A stretch of 64,000 nucleotides of DNA, from NCBI GenBank assembly GCA_964563395.1, contig CAZLWK010000007.1, forward strand, positions 91,347 to 155,346, given 5' to 3'. The notes under the pieces are model-generated. The model was not told where the DNA came from. It saw only the letters and a list, made by a program, of their open reading frames with translations, and did no database searches. This stretch comes from JBEVOS01 sp964563395 (GTDB taxonomy: Bacteria; Pseudomonadota; Alphaproteobacteria; Caulobacterales; Aquidulcibacteraceae). A program made the position numbers and the translations under genes. Positions 34,235 to 42,937 of this stretch are shown one piece after another; the first letter of the stretch is position 1, and each line of letters starts with the position of its first letter.

Positions 34235-36995
34235 ACGCCGCTATGGTGGGCAGATAGCCAAGCACGGCCGCAGGACCCGCGCCCCGCATCTCAATGCACA
34301 CACGCGGATCGCGGCTTTTGGATTCGTCCTTGCCGTAATCGTCGTCGACCACTTCGCCGGAAAATAGGCTCACGCCCGCGTCCATGGTGAAGCCGCCGTC
34401 GCGATCCTCCAGGGCGTGCAAGCGCATGAACGCCCCGCCCACGCGGATAGAGCCCAGCGCCGTCTGATGCAGCAACAGCATCAGGCGCGTGATCTTCTTC
34501 ATCACGCCGACCGCCGGCCCCGCCTCGCCGCCATAGGGCAGCTTGCCGCTCATGATCCGCCCCAGATAGGGCAGCCCGACGATTGCGGTCGACACCTCCA
34601 CTGCGTCCAGGTCAATCGCGCCGTCCGTGACGACAAACGAACCCAGATCCGACCCATCGCCCCAGACGGCGACCGTTCGGCCCTCAAGGTGGCCGAGCCC
34701 GCTCAGCGTCGACGTCGGCGCGCCGCTATATTTGAGCCCCGCGTGCACGCGCCACGCCGCGGCGATCTCCGCCGTCGTCGGGCGCCGACGCACGGTCCAG
34801 CGCTCCTTCTCGAAGCGCTCGATGAATCGCACCGTGGCGGCGTTCACCGTCCGTCGCGTCGTCACATAGACGCGATCCTCCGATCCGGAGGGAATCGCGC
34901 AGCCGCTCTCATAGGCCTCCCACGAGTCCCATTCCTCGCCGGCGCCTTGCGCGCCCGTTAGGAGACGCGCCCAGCCGACCACGGCTTCCGCCTCCGAGAA
35001 TGTCAGCACGGCGAGCTGCCCATCGCCGCGCACCGCATAGGCGCGCGGCTCCGGCTCCTTCTGCAGCCATAGATCGACAAACCCGTCCGCCCCAGCGACA
35101 TATTCGTGCAAGCGCGTCAGATCCGAGGGCGCATAGGCTTGGGCGTCGACATCGTAGGACAGCCGCAACAGGCGCTGCGCCGAGGCCGAGACATGCATCA
35201 CGCGGCTGTCGTGCTTGATCGCGCCGACATCGGCCGAGCCGCGGCTCGCTACTTCCCGAAGCGTCATGTTGAGCGGCGTGATCGGTTCGTCGAACGACGT
35301 TGAGCGGATCTCGTACTCGCTCGCCTCCGCGCCATCGAGAAGCCGCGCCACGCTCGCCAGCCACACATTCGGCGAAGTGTCGCCGGTTGCGACGTTGCGC
35401 GCGATCGCATCATCGTCTTCGGCGCCGACCGAGAAATCGTAGAAATCGTCGGGCGCGCTCGCCCAGCGCGACGTGTCGCGCGCGAAATAGAGCCGCCCCT
35501 GGTGGAAGGCGCACGATGACGGCCAGCCGCGCACGTCGCTCCAGGCGCCCTCGGCCCAATCCGTCGTCGCCACCGTCTTGCCGACGGTCTTGATCACGTC
35601 CGCCGTGGCGCTTGTCGCACTCAGCACCGCGACAATCCGAACCACGCCCTCGGTTTCGCCAAGGCCGTACACCAAAAGCACGTCAAGCGTTCCCGACGTG
35701 TAATTGCCGCCCGCGACGCCAATCCGATAATAGATGATCTCATTATCGTAGCCGTCATTGTAGGGCACATAGGCCGTCGTGCCGGTCCCGGTCAGCACAT
35801 CCTGCCAATCGAACTCCGACCCGACGGAGCGCTGGAGCGTCCATGTCGCGGTGAACGTGCCAGTCACCTGGTAGGCGAAGCCGCGAAACACGCCCGCGCT
35901 TGAAACCCGGATCGGGGTCGACCATTGATCGGCGCCGTCGAGCGATTCCTCAACATATTGACCTGTGTGCCGCAGGCGAAACAGCGCGCCGGCGTGGCCG
36001 GCCTTGAACAGGGACTTGGACGCCGTCAATGTGACCGGGCCTGTCGCGCCGTTTACCGCCAAGGTCACGTCGGCATCGTCGTTGTCGGGCATCCAGGGCC
36101 CGTTGTCCGGCAGGAACGCCTTGAGCGCCCAGGAATCGTTCGCCCGCCGCTCGATGATCAGGGGCGGCTGGCTGCGCACACAGGCCCAGCGTTGGTCGCC
36201 GGTCTGATCGAAGCGCAGCGCGCGCAATTCCTCCTCCTGATAGGGCGAAGAGAGCGCAAGCGCGGCGGCCGTGTTGAACGTCATCGAATAGATCGCCGCG
36301 CGGCCCTCATACTCAATGCGCGCGTCGACATAAAACGTGCCCGCTCCCGGGGTGAACGTCAGCGCGTGCACGCCAGGCGTCAGCTTGAGCACGTCGGCGT
36401 CGAACGCGCTCTCGATGATCTGCGAGCCGCCGGACGAGGTGCCGATCCGGATCTCCACCGGCCCGCGCCGTATCGCGATCACGAGCGTGTGGCGCGCGGA
36501 CGGCGATCCGGTCGTGCACGTCACCACCGCGCGCGCTCCGCCGGCGGCGGGCGCCTGCAATTGGAGGGGCTTGTTCGCCGCCGTCACAAAATCCCACGGC
36601 TGCACGCCCCACGTCGGCGCCGCCGCCGTCGTGGACGCCGCGCCGGTCGACGCATCGACCCAGGAGCCAATCGACGCGTTGACCACGCCCGCCTGCACAA
36701 AGCCGGGCGCGTCTTCCGTATCCTGGAGGAAGCGGATTTTCTCCTCCGTCATCTCCATGACGAAGGCTTGGTCGCGGCTATAGCGCCAAGGCCGCAGCAC
36801 CGCGAACGCATCGCCCAGCGTGTTGGCGATATAGCGCGTGCCCGGCGCCCGCTTCGCGCCGCCCTTTACAGCGGGCAGCACGTTCTCGAAAACCTCGTTC
36901 TTGTTCGAGTAGCTCTCGATGTCGCTGCGGGCGATCGTCTCTTGATCGACCTCCCCGCCGTTCAGCGAAAGGATGGCCGGCCGCGCCTTGGCCAT
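34221..36995 (-). CDS. Tail tubular protein B (T7 gp12-like nozzle)
   Basis: 924 aa. The N-terminal segment with FENVLPAVKGGAKRAPGTRY and RPWRYSRDQAFVMEM is characteristic of gp12-type nozzle proteins. The remainder is beta-rich, with repeated strands and a C-terminal IEMRGAGPAAVLGYL. It begins 1 nt after the gp11-like stop. It forms the distal tail tube. Confidence 0.82.
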   Translation of the reverse strand: MAKARPAILSLNGGEVDQETIARSDIESYSNKNEVFENVLPAVKGGAKRAPGTRYIANTLGDAFAVLRPWRYSRDQAFVMEMTEEKIRFLQDTEDAPGFVQAGVVNASIGSWVDASTGAASTTAAAPTWGVQPWDFVTAANKPLQLQAPAAGGARAVVTCTTGSPSARHTLVIAIRRGPVEIRIGTSSGGSQIIESAFDADVLKLTPGVHALTFTPGAGTFYVDARIEYEGRAAIYSMTFNTAAALALSSPYQEEELRALRFDQTGDQRWACVRSQPPLIIERRANDSWALKAFLPDNGPWMPDNDDADVTLAVNGATGPVTLTASKSLFKAGHAGALFRLRHTGQYVEESLDGADQWSTPIRVSSAGVFRGFAYQVTGTFTATWTLQRSVGSEFDWQDVLTGTGTTAYVPYNDGYDNEIIYYRIGVAGGNYTSGTLDVLLVYGLGETEGVVRIVAVLSATSATADVIKTVGKTVATTDWAEGAWSDVRGWPSSCAFHQGRLYFARDTSRWASAPDDFYDFSVGAEDDDAIARNVATGDTSPNVWLASVARLLDGAEASEYEIRSTSFDEPITPLNMTLREVASRGSADVGAIKHDSRVMHVSASAQRLLRLSYDVDAQAYAPSDLTRLHEYVAGADGFVDLWLQKEPEPRAYAVRGDGQLAVLTFSEAEAVVGWARLLTGAQGAGEEWDSWEAYESGCAIPSGSEDRVYVTTRRTVNAATVRFIERFEKERWTVRRRPTTAEIAAAWRVHAGLKYSGAPTSTLSGLGHLEGRTVAVWGDGSDLGSFVVTDGAIDLDAVEVSTAIVGLPYLGRIMSGKLPYGGEAGPAVGVMKKITRLMLLLHQTALGSIRVGGAFMRLHALEDRDGGFTMDAGVSLFSGEVVDDDYGKDESKSRDPRVCIEMRGAGPAAVLGYLPTIAAYEKL

Positions 36996-36996
36996 G

Positions 36997-37596
36997 TCAC
37001 CACCACGCGCCGCGACGAGAGGCGACGAAACGCCCCGGCCGCTGCGGGTGCGGCGTCGTCTGCAGAGCGTCCCAGGTCGCCGCCTCCTCGAGCAGTGCGC
37101 GCTCCGTCTCCGTCAGATCGGCCCAGGTCGACCGCGATTCCGTCGCCGGCTTCGAAAGATGGCGCGCGGCGACGGACGCAACCGCCTGCGCGAAAACACG
37201 CGGCCAAGCCCCGCAATCGTCGACATGACGGTCATGAACATAGCCCATGAACAGCGGGTCGAAAGACGCGACGATGTAGCCGCCCTCGTCCTCCCAGCCG
37301 TAGCGCACCGAATCCTCGCGGCGCGCCGTCGGCGAAACCCAATTCGTGCGCAGCCAGCCGGTCGGGCGGCCATACACATAGGCGTAGGCGAGGTTGGTTT
37401 CGTCGGCGACACGCGCCAATTGGGCGCGCGCACTGGCGAAATTGTAGGGGTAGAGTTGCAGGACGCCTTCGACGACCGGCTTCCAGATATCCCGGATCCG
37501 CTTTGCGCGGGGAGCGTCGTCGCTCCACGCCGCCAAGGACGCATCGCCCAGATGGTTCTGGATGTCGTTGAAGACTTCCGTCTTCGTCACCGCCAT
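36997..37596 (-). CDS. Tail tubular protein A (T7 gp11-like adaptor)
   Basis: 199 aa, the gp11 length. Helical N-terminus (KTEVFNDIQNHLGDASLAAW), then NFASARAQLARVADETNLAYAY...GWLRTNW and LFMGYVHDRHVDDCGAWP, the pattern of gp11 adaptor proteins that join portal and nozzle. Adjacent to the gp12-like gene, as in T7. Confidence 0.82.
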   Translation of the reverse strand: MAVTKTEVFNDIQNHLGDASLAAWSDDAPRAKRIRDIWKPVVEGVLQLYPYNFASARAQLARVADETNLAYAYVYGRPTGWLRTNWVSPTARREDSVRYGWEDEGGYIVASFDPLFMGYVHDRHVDDCGAWPRVFAQAVASVAARHLSKPATESRSTWADLTETERALLEEAATWDALQTTPHPQRPGRFVASRRGAWW

Positions 37597-37621
37597 GGCG
37601 CGCGCCCTCCCCTATCGCAGA

Positions 37622-38086
37622 TCAGGCCGGCTCTTGTTGGCGGCGCGGGCGGGGCGCGCGCGGGGTCTCGGCGCCCTCGCCGCCGCCGCGATCCAGGCGA
37701 AGCCAGGCGGCCGCGTCGATCGCCGTGGCGAAGCCGGAGCGCACGGGGCTTGCGCGGCCCTCCTGCAGGATGCGCCACGCGCCGCCGGCGAATTCATAGG
37801 AATAGCCCGCCGGCGGAGTTTCCGGGTCGAAGCGCACGACATCGCCCACGGCCACGACAATGACCCGGCCGCCGACCTCGTCGACGCCCATGACGCGCAC
37901 CACGCGCATCCAAGAGCCGTCCGCCGCCTCGCAGCGGATCTGGTCGCGCGCCTTCAGGTCGCGCCGATGGCTGAACCAATAGGATTCATCAAGCACGTCC
38001 GCCGGCTCATGCCCGACGGGGATGATCGTCTCATAGGTCTGCCATTGCTGGCCCGCATCGTACAGCCGCTGTTCGTGTGTCTTCAC
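37622..38086 (-). CDS. Hypothetical phage protein, 154 aa
   Basis: MKTHEQRLYDAGQQWQTYET begins a protein with a beta-rich centre (MRVVRVMGVDEVGGRVIVVAV) and a basic Arg/Pro tail (RAPRPRRQQEPA). It lies between the decoration-like and tail tube genes. No family is recognised; a head-tail joining or structural role is possible. Confidence 0.6.
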   Translation of the reverse strand: MKTHEQRLYDAGQQWQTYETIIPVGHEPADVLDESYWFSHRRDLKARDQIRCEAADGSWMRVVRVMGVDEVGGRVIVVAVGDVVRFDPETPPAGYSYEFAGGAWRILQEGRASPVRSGFATAIDAAAWLRLDRGGGEGAETPRAPRPRRQQEPA

Positions 38087-38115
38087 GTCTCGTTCCTTCC
38101 TCCATGCGCCGCCAC

Positions 38116-38139
38116 GGCGAGCGCAATGATGCGCTCGCC
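38116..38139 (-). repeat. Intergenic hairpin
   Basis: GGCGAGCGC and its complement GCGCTCGCC form a 9-bp stem with a 6-nt loop in the gap between the decoration-like gene and the 154-aa gene. There is no U-tract, so it may attenuate or protect the abundant capsid transcript rather than terminate. Confidence 0.45.
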
Positions 38140-38156
38140 GCTCGTTGGGGCGCGCC

Positions 38157-38474
38157 TTAATCGCTATCGGTCAGCGTCGCCGCGTTGCCGTCGGCCACGT
38201 CGATGGCGGTCGCCGAGGCGGACACCACGACGAAAACCACCTTCGCCGCAAGCGTCCCGGCGTTCGGCGACGTCGGCAGCGCCGTGTCCCACACCCGCGC
38301 GTGAATCTCGTCGCCGACCTGGACCTTTCGCTTGAAGCTTGAGTTGGCGGCGGCGAAATAGTTCGCGGTGTTCATGTCGGCCTGGGTGTCGATCGTGTCG
38401 TAATCCCAGACATTATTGCGATAGATGCCGCATTCGCCGACGCGCTTGACAAGGTTGGCGTTGTTGAAAGCCAC
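38157..38474 (-). CDS. Small capsid-region protein (possible decoration protein), 105 aa
   Basis: Starts at GTG preceded by AAAGGA at 7-nt spacing; the ATG upstream at 38525 lacks a site and its extra residues are poor. The product (AFNNANLVKRVGECGIYRNN...) is beta-rich with few charges (KVQVGDEIHARVWDTAL, KVVFVVVSASATAIDV). It directly follows the major capsid gene, where decoration or stabilising proteins are encoded. Confidence 0.6.
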   Translation of the reverse strand: MAFNNANLVKRVGECGIYRNNVWDYDTIDTQADMNTANYFAAANSSFKRKVQVGDEIHARVWDTALPTSPNAGTLAAKVVFVVVSASATAIDVADGNAATLTDSD

Positions 38475-38560
38475 GGTGAAATCCTTTCGAAATTCTGGAG
38501 AGACAGGCGGGCGCGCGCAATTCACGCGCCCGCCGGGGCTTCAGCCCTCAGGCGTCAGCC

Positions 38561-39406
38561 TCAGGAATAGGCCGCCGTATCGTTGTGGTGGAACTCGAAC
38601 ACGCCCTTGTTCAAAAGGCGCTTCGCCGCGCACATCTCCTGCGCATTGCAGTAGAAGTAGCGGTGCTCCTTGTTGAAATCGACGATCATGTTCATCGCGC
38701 CAGCGCTCTTGAACGCGACCGCGCGGCGATGGAACAGGAAGCACGTCGCGTCGGTAGTGGTGCGTCCCGGCAGGTCGTCGAACGGCACCCAGGTGATGTT
38801 TTCCCACCGGAACGGGCGCAGCCCCTTCACCAGCGGCAGATCGTCGACGTAGTCACGGCTCGACACCTGCGCGATGTCAGTCACCTGCAGGAACATGCCG
38901 ATCGTGATGACGGCGAAAGCTTCGCCGTCGGCGCCGCGCGTCGATTCCCAGAATTGCTGAATCAGCTTCTTCACGTGCGCCTTGGTGGCCTGCACAGGAG
39001 TGCCCGAATTGTAGCTATTCGAGCCGCCGTCGAGCTGCGTGATCACTTTGCTGTTCAGATCGCGATTAATCGCGCCCGCCGTGCGGATATACATGATTTT
39101 GCGTTGATCGACGCTCGACTTGAAGGCGTCGAAGTTCGTGATCTTCTCCGCGCCCAGGGCCTCCTCCAGCGACACGGACACCGTCGCCTGGTTGGAAAGG
39201 CCATAGACGATGTTGCCGTTGCGATCGCGGGTGGTGGCCTCCGCATCGTCCTGGACGATGTCAAACGTGACCGTGCCGTTGCCTGGCATCCACCCCTGTT
39301 GCCAGCAGAGCTTGGGCAGGATCGCCTCGTTGATCGCGTAATCCGTGATGAACTCATCATTCCACTTGGTTGCGTCGGCGACGCTCACCGTATTGATATC
39401 GGGCAT
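38561..39406 (-). CDS. Major capsid protein
   Basis: 281 aa from MPDINTVSVADATKWNDEF; an in-frame GTG lies three codons upstream. The sequence is a single-domain shell protein: N-terminal arm, TVTFDIVQDDAEATTRDRNG, MYIRTAGAINRDLNSKVI, and a C-terminal MIVDFNKEHRYFYCNAQ. It follows the scaffold gene and precedes tail genes, as in podoviruses with short capsid proteins. Its gene has lower GC and more even codon use than neighbours, as expected for a highly expressed gene. Confidence 0.82.
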   Translation of the reverse strand: MPDINTVSVADATKWNDEFITDYAINEAILPKLCWQQGWMPGNGTVTFDIVQDDAEATTRDRNGNIVYGLSNQATVSVSLEEALGAEKITNFDAFKSSVDQRKIMYIRTAGAINRDLNSKVITQLDGGSNSYNSGTPVQATKAHVKKLIQQFWESTRGADGEAFAVITIGMFLQVTDIAQVSSRDYVDDLPLVKGLRPFRWENITWVPFDDLPGRTTTDATCFLFHRRAVAFKSAGAMNMIVDFNKEHRYFYCNAQEMCAAKRLLNKGVFEFHHNDTAAYS

Positions 39407-39630
39407 CTCTCTCACCCCAAAGATCAGATGCGATCTGCCGCGCCGACGGGGCGGCCGCGCGCAGGCGTGCGGGGGCGGCCGGCGTTAGCCGGGGCCCGCA
39501 CGATCTGCGGTTGGGGCCGTCTTAAGCGGTGGACGTGCGCGCGAGGCCGCTCATCTGAGCGGGGCGGTCGCGCCGAGGCCGGGCGTGCGGATCGCTGGAA
39601 GCGCCCGCCCTCCTCTTAAAGCGAATGTCG

Positions 39631-40653
39631 TCAGGCCGACTTGCGGCCCTGCGCACGCGCAAGCGCGGCGTTGATTTGATCGAGCCGGCGTTGTGTCTCC
39701 GGCGAATCGTACTTGTTGCGATCCGCCTGGCTGCCCTTCATGAGCGCCATGATCTCGCGCTTCTCGGCTTCAAGCTTAGTGATCGTGCTCGCGCCGTCAT
39801 TGTCGTTTTCCGCGCCGAACGCAGGATCCTCATCCACGCCGCGACCCAGGTGCGCCATCACGCGCGCGAATAGCGGGTTGTTGCCGAGCAGCGAGCCGTC
39901 CGCGAGGCGCGTGCGCCCGAGTTCGTCAGGATCGACGCCCACCGCCTGGCAATAATGGCGCGACCCGAGATTGGCGAACCGGAGATTATCGTCCACTTCG
40001 CCCGGCCATATCTCTTCAAGAGCGGCGCGCCCCTTCTTGACGCCATCGGCCATGTTGCTGTCGGCGCTGGTCTCCGCGTCGATGAAGAGCTGCGCCACCA
40101 GATCTTGAGCCACCTGCATCTGGCCGCGCGTGAAGCCCGCCTCATGGCCTTTGGCGAGCACCAAGCCCAGCACCGGGGCGGCCTCTTCGGGCAGTTTCTT
40201 GCCCTCTGGGATTGTCGGCTTGACGCCGTAATCCTCAGGCTTCTCCGGCGCCTCGAGGATGGTCCCTTTCGTCGCTTCCCGGAACGCGGCGATCTCCTCC
40301 GCCTTCGCGTCCGCCTTGGGGATCGTCACCTTGCCGCCCTCGCGCAGGCGGCGCTCGGTCTCGCGGCTCGCGCGGACAAACTCGTCGTATGACGCGTAAC
40401 GGTCGAGGCGTTTGCGAAAATCCTTGTCGTCGCCCGCCGTCAGATCGCGCCAAGACTTGCCCCATGTCTCGCGTAAGGCCTTTGCGTCGTCGCCTTCGCC
40501 CTTGTCGTCAGCGCCGCCTTCGCCTTCGCCCTTCTTGTCCTCGCCCTTGTTCTCCTCACCGCCGGCGCCGCCTTCGCCCTCGCCCTCCGCGGAGAGCGAA
40601 AGCCGCGCCCAAATCGGGAGCGGCGCATCCATGATCGTACGGCGCGTGTTCAT
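39631..40653 (-). CDS. Capsid scaffolding protein
   Basis: 340 aa, highly charged. The N-terminus has an acidic/Gly/Lys low-complexity stretch (GEGEGGAGGEENKGEDKKGE). The C-terminus is helical and basic (TKLEAEKREIMALMKGSQAD, RRLDQINAALARAQGRKSA), a typical coat-binding end. It sits between portal and capsid genes, the standard scaffold position. A 224-nt leader separates it from the capsid start. Confidence 0.78.
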   Translation of the reverse strand: MNTRRTIMDAPLPIWARLSLSAEGEGEGGAGGEENKGEDKKGEGEGGADDKGEGDDAKALRETWGKSWRDLTAGDDKDFRKRLDRYASYDEFVRASRETERRLREGGKVTIPKADAKAEEIAAFREATKGTILEAPEKPEDYGVKPTIPEGKKLPEEAAPVLGLVLAKGHEAGFTRGQMQVAQDLVAQLFIDAETSADSNMADGVKKGRAALEEIWPGEVDDNLRFANLGSRHYCQAVGVDPDELGRTRLADGSLLGNNPLFARVMAHLGRGVDEDPAFGAENDNDGASTITKLEAEKREIMALMKGSQADRNKYDSPETQRRLDQINAALARAQGRKSA

Positions 40654-40928
40654 GTGCTTCCTTTGCGGTCTTCAAGACGACGCGCGGGGTCCTCAAACAG
40701 GATCATGCCCGCCGCTTGCGCGATGGAGACGCCGGCGAAGTGCGCGCCGGCGAGGAATAGCGTGTGGTTCGGATCGCCCGCCGTGTAGGGCGAACGCGTC
40801 ACGCCGCAGAGATCAACGAGGATCCAGCGCAGCGCAATCCTTTGCTGCGCCGCGGACGCCTGCCCGAGGGCGAGCGCCGCCAGCGCCGCGGCCTGGCCTT
40901 CGTCAAGCGGCGGAGCGGTAAGGCTCAT
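40650..40928 (-). CDS. Bbp19-like small phage protein, 92 aa
   Basis: MSLTAPPLDEGQAAALAALA..., with a C-terminal core HTLFLAGAHFAGVSIAQAAGMILF resembling the Bbp19 family of Bordetella phage BPP-1-like podoviruses. Stop/start overlaps (4 nt) join it to the scaffold and the 22-residue gene. Function unknown. Confidence 0.6.
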   Translation of the reverse strand: MSLTAPPLDEGQAAALAALALGQASAAQQRIALRWILVDLCGVTRSPYTAGDPNHTLFLAGAHFAGVSIAQAAGMILFEDPARRLEDRKGST

Positions 40929-40993
40929 CCTTGCGCCAGTTCATGCAGCGCCAGCGCGACAAAGCCGATCAAAAGCCAGCCGGCGATCGTCAT
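40925..40993 (-). CDS. Micro-ORF membrane peptide, 22 aa
   Basis: MTIAGWLLIGFVALALHELA plus QG, one transmembrane helix. It exactly fills the space between portal and Bbp19-like genes with 4-nt overlaps at both ends, which argues that it is translated. It may only couple translation across the junction. Confidence 0.5.
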   Translation of the reverse strand: MTIAGWLLIGFVALALHELAQG

Positions 40994-42702
40994 GGCGCGG
41001 CCTCAGCGAGCGCTGTCTCTGGTGCGGGCGCGGGCAAGGCAAGTGCGCCGCCCTCCCCCGCACCGCCCGTCAGCGCCTCAAGCACGCCCGACGATTGCGC
41101 CATCTCCAGAATCTGCGCGGCCTCGAGCTTTTCGCCCTCCGCGTCGGCCTCTTCATCGGCCTCCGCGTCATCGCGCCACCAGCGCGCGGGGCCCATGCCC
41201 TTCATCATGTCGCGCTGCAATTCCTTCCAGTTCACGCGCTTGGGCGCGCCTGGATCCAGCGCCGCGATCTGCGCAGTGGTTTCAATCACCTGCCGGCCCT
41301 GCGCCACGCGCTGCTTGTCCAGTGCGATAGAGAGCGGCGTCTCAAACTCGAACCGCACTTCAGCGTCGGCGAGCGCATCTGGACGCGGCCCGAACGCCCC
41401 GCGGCGCTCCGACAAATCCCAGGTGCGCCCCATGACGATGGCGTTCTCCGCCTCCATCGGCTCGAAGATCGGCGCGCCGGTCCGAATAAACTCCTCCACG
41501 CGTTCAGCCACCTCGTACGCCGTCATCTGCCCGTCCTGTGGCAGCTTGAAAAGATTCTGCAGGAACGCGGCGGCCAAGAACTCACGCGTGTCGCGCGTCA
41601 ATTCGAGGCCATAATTCGGCATCGCGCCGCTTTCGAGGTTCTCGACGGGCCGCCCCAATTTATAGTCGGCGTCTCTCTTGGCATAGACGACGCCGCCGGC
41701 GCGCAGATCCAAGTCGCCGATAATCGCCTCGTTCCGCACGAGTCGCGTGGGGTCGACGGCCTTTTCCACCGCCTCCAGAAGCGCGCGCCGCAATTGCTGG
41801 CTCATGCGCGCGTCGGCGAGCGCGGCCATTGTGCAGGGCGAGCGGCCCCAAGCCTCGCCCGACACCGTCATCCAACGCCGCACAAGATAAGGCGAGGTGA
41901 AGAAGATCGCCTCCTCCGTCTCAGCGCCGGCCGGCAGCAGCGTGCGCGTCGCCGGATCGATATAGATCGACACGTAGCGCGCGCCGAGCCGAGCGGCGCG
42001 GCGGCGCAAGCCGGGCGAGCGCCACGTGTCGGCGTATTCGTCGATCGGCACCACGCAGCGCTTGAGATCGATCTCCTTGCCGGGCTCGTTCTCCACCACC
42101 CTGCGGATCTGTTCGGGCAAACGCGATAAATTGCGCCCGAACAATTGCCCAATGCGCCGCCCGGTATGCTTGGGGCTTGCATAGACGAGGTCGGGCACGT
42201 TCTCCGCACTCAGTTCGAACGCCACACTGCGCGGGTGCACGCACTCGAACAAAACGCCGGTGCGGTCGCGGTTATAGGTCTGCGTTAGGATCGACGTCCC
42301 GAACGTGGCGTAATCGGCGTCGCTTTCCAGGAACGCCCGCACGAATTGCGCGCCGGGCGCATAGACGATGTCCCGCAGCGTCTCCGACGAATCGTCACAG
42401 AAGCGCAGCACCTCCTCGCGTTTATTGAGCCAGCGCGGAAACGATCGCGCCACGAACCATTCCCGCCCGCGGGGCCGCATCATCGCGCCCAGCGCTACGC
42501 TTAGATCGAAGCGCAGCTTCATCGGCCAGCCGTCATAGAGCGCCGTGGTACGCTCAAGGCCCAGCGATTGCTGGCTAAGAAAGTCCTGGCGCTCGGGGTA
42601 GAAGATCTCCGCGAGCGCATCATAGAGCGTGTGGATCATATGCTGATCCTGCTCGGCCTTGGTCGCCCGCTTCAGCCACTCCTCCGCGCGCGAATCCGGC
42701 AT
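40990..42702 (-). CDS. Portal (head-to-tail connector) protein
   Basis: 570 aa, the usual size of podoviral portals. Features include WLKRATKAEQDQHMIHTLYD, RFDLSVALGAMMRPRGREWF, GEAWGRSPCTMAALADARM (a common portal signature) and a C-terminal MAQSSGVLEALTGG. It forms the dodecamer at the DNA-entry vertex. It lies directly downstream of the terminase genes. Confidence 0.88.
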   Translation of the reverse strand: MPDSRAEEWLKRATKAEQDQHMIHTLYDALAEIFYPERQDFLSQQSLGLERTTALYDGWPMKLRFDLSVALGAMMRPRGREWFVARSFPRWLNKREEVLRFCDDSSETLRDIVYAPGAQFVRAFLESDADYATFGTSILTQTYNRDRTGVLFECVHPRSVAFELSAENVPDLVYASPKHTGRRIGQLFGRNLSRLPEQIRRVVENEPGKEIDLKRCVVPIDEYADTWRSPGLRRRAARLGARYVSIYIDPATRTLLPAGAETEEAIFFTSPYLVRRWMTVSGEAWGRSPCTMAALADARMSQQLRRALLEAVEKAVDPTRLVRNEAIIGDLDLRAGGVVYAKRDADYKLGRPVENLESGAMPNYGLELTRDTREFLAAAFLQNLFKLPQDGQMTAYEVAERVEEFIRTGAPIFEPMEAENAIVMGRTWDLSERRGAFGPRPDALADAEVRFEFETPLSIALDKQRVAQGRQVIETTAQIAALDPGAPKRVNWKELQRDMMKGMGPARWWRDDAEADEEADAEGEKLEAAQILEMAQSSGVLEALTGGAGEGGALALPAPAPETALAEAAP

Positions 42703-42706
42703 CGGA

Positions 42707-42937
42707 TCAGCCGCCCAGCGTCGCGGCGCCGGAGACCAGCATCGGAGCCGCGCCCGCGACCGTGCTAGAATCCCCCAATTGTCCGCTCACCATCGTCGAG
42801 CGATAGCCGCGCTGGCCGCGCAGCCGCGCGCGCGCGGCCTGCATGCGCCGGCGCACGGCCGGGCTGTCTTCGTCCGGCAGCGGCGTCACTTCCGGTTCCT
42901 GCACCTTCGGCGCCTTTGGCTTGAACAGCGACCCCAT
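42707..42937 (-). CDS. Small phage protein between terminase and portal, 76 aa
   Basis: MGSLFKPKAPKVQEPEVTPL with a basic middle (RRRMQAARARLRGQRGYRST). N-terminal MGSLFKPKAP-type sequences are common in short phage proteins next to portal genes. Its ATG shares one base with the terminase stop. Function unknown. Confidence 0.65.
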   Translation of the reverse strand: MGSLFKPKAPKVQEPEVTPLPDEDSPAVRRRMQAARARLRGQRGYRSTMVSGQLGDSSTVAGAAPMLVSGAATLGG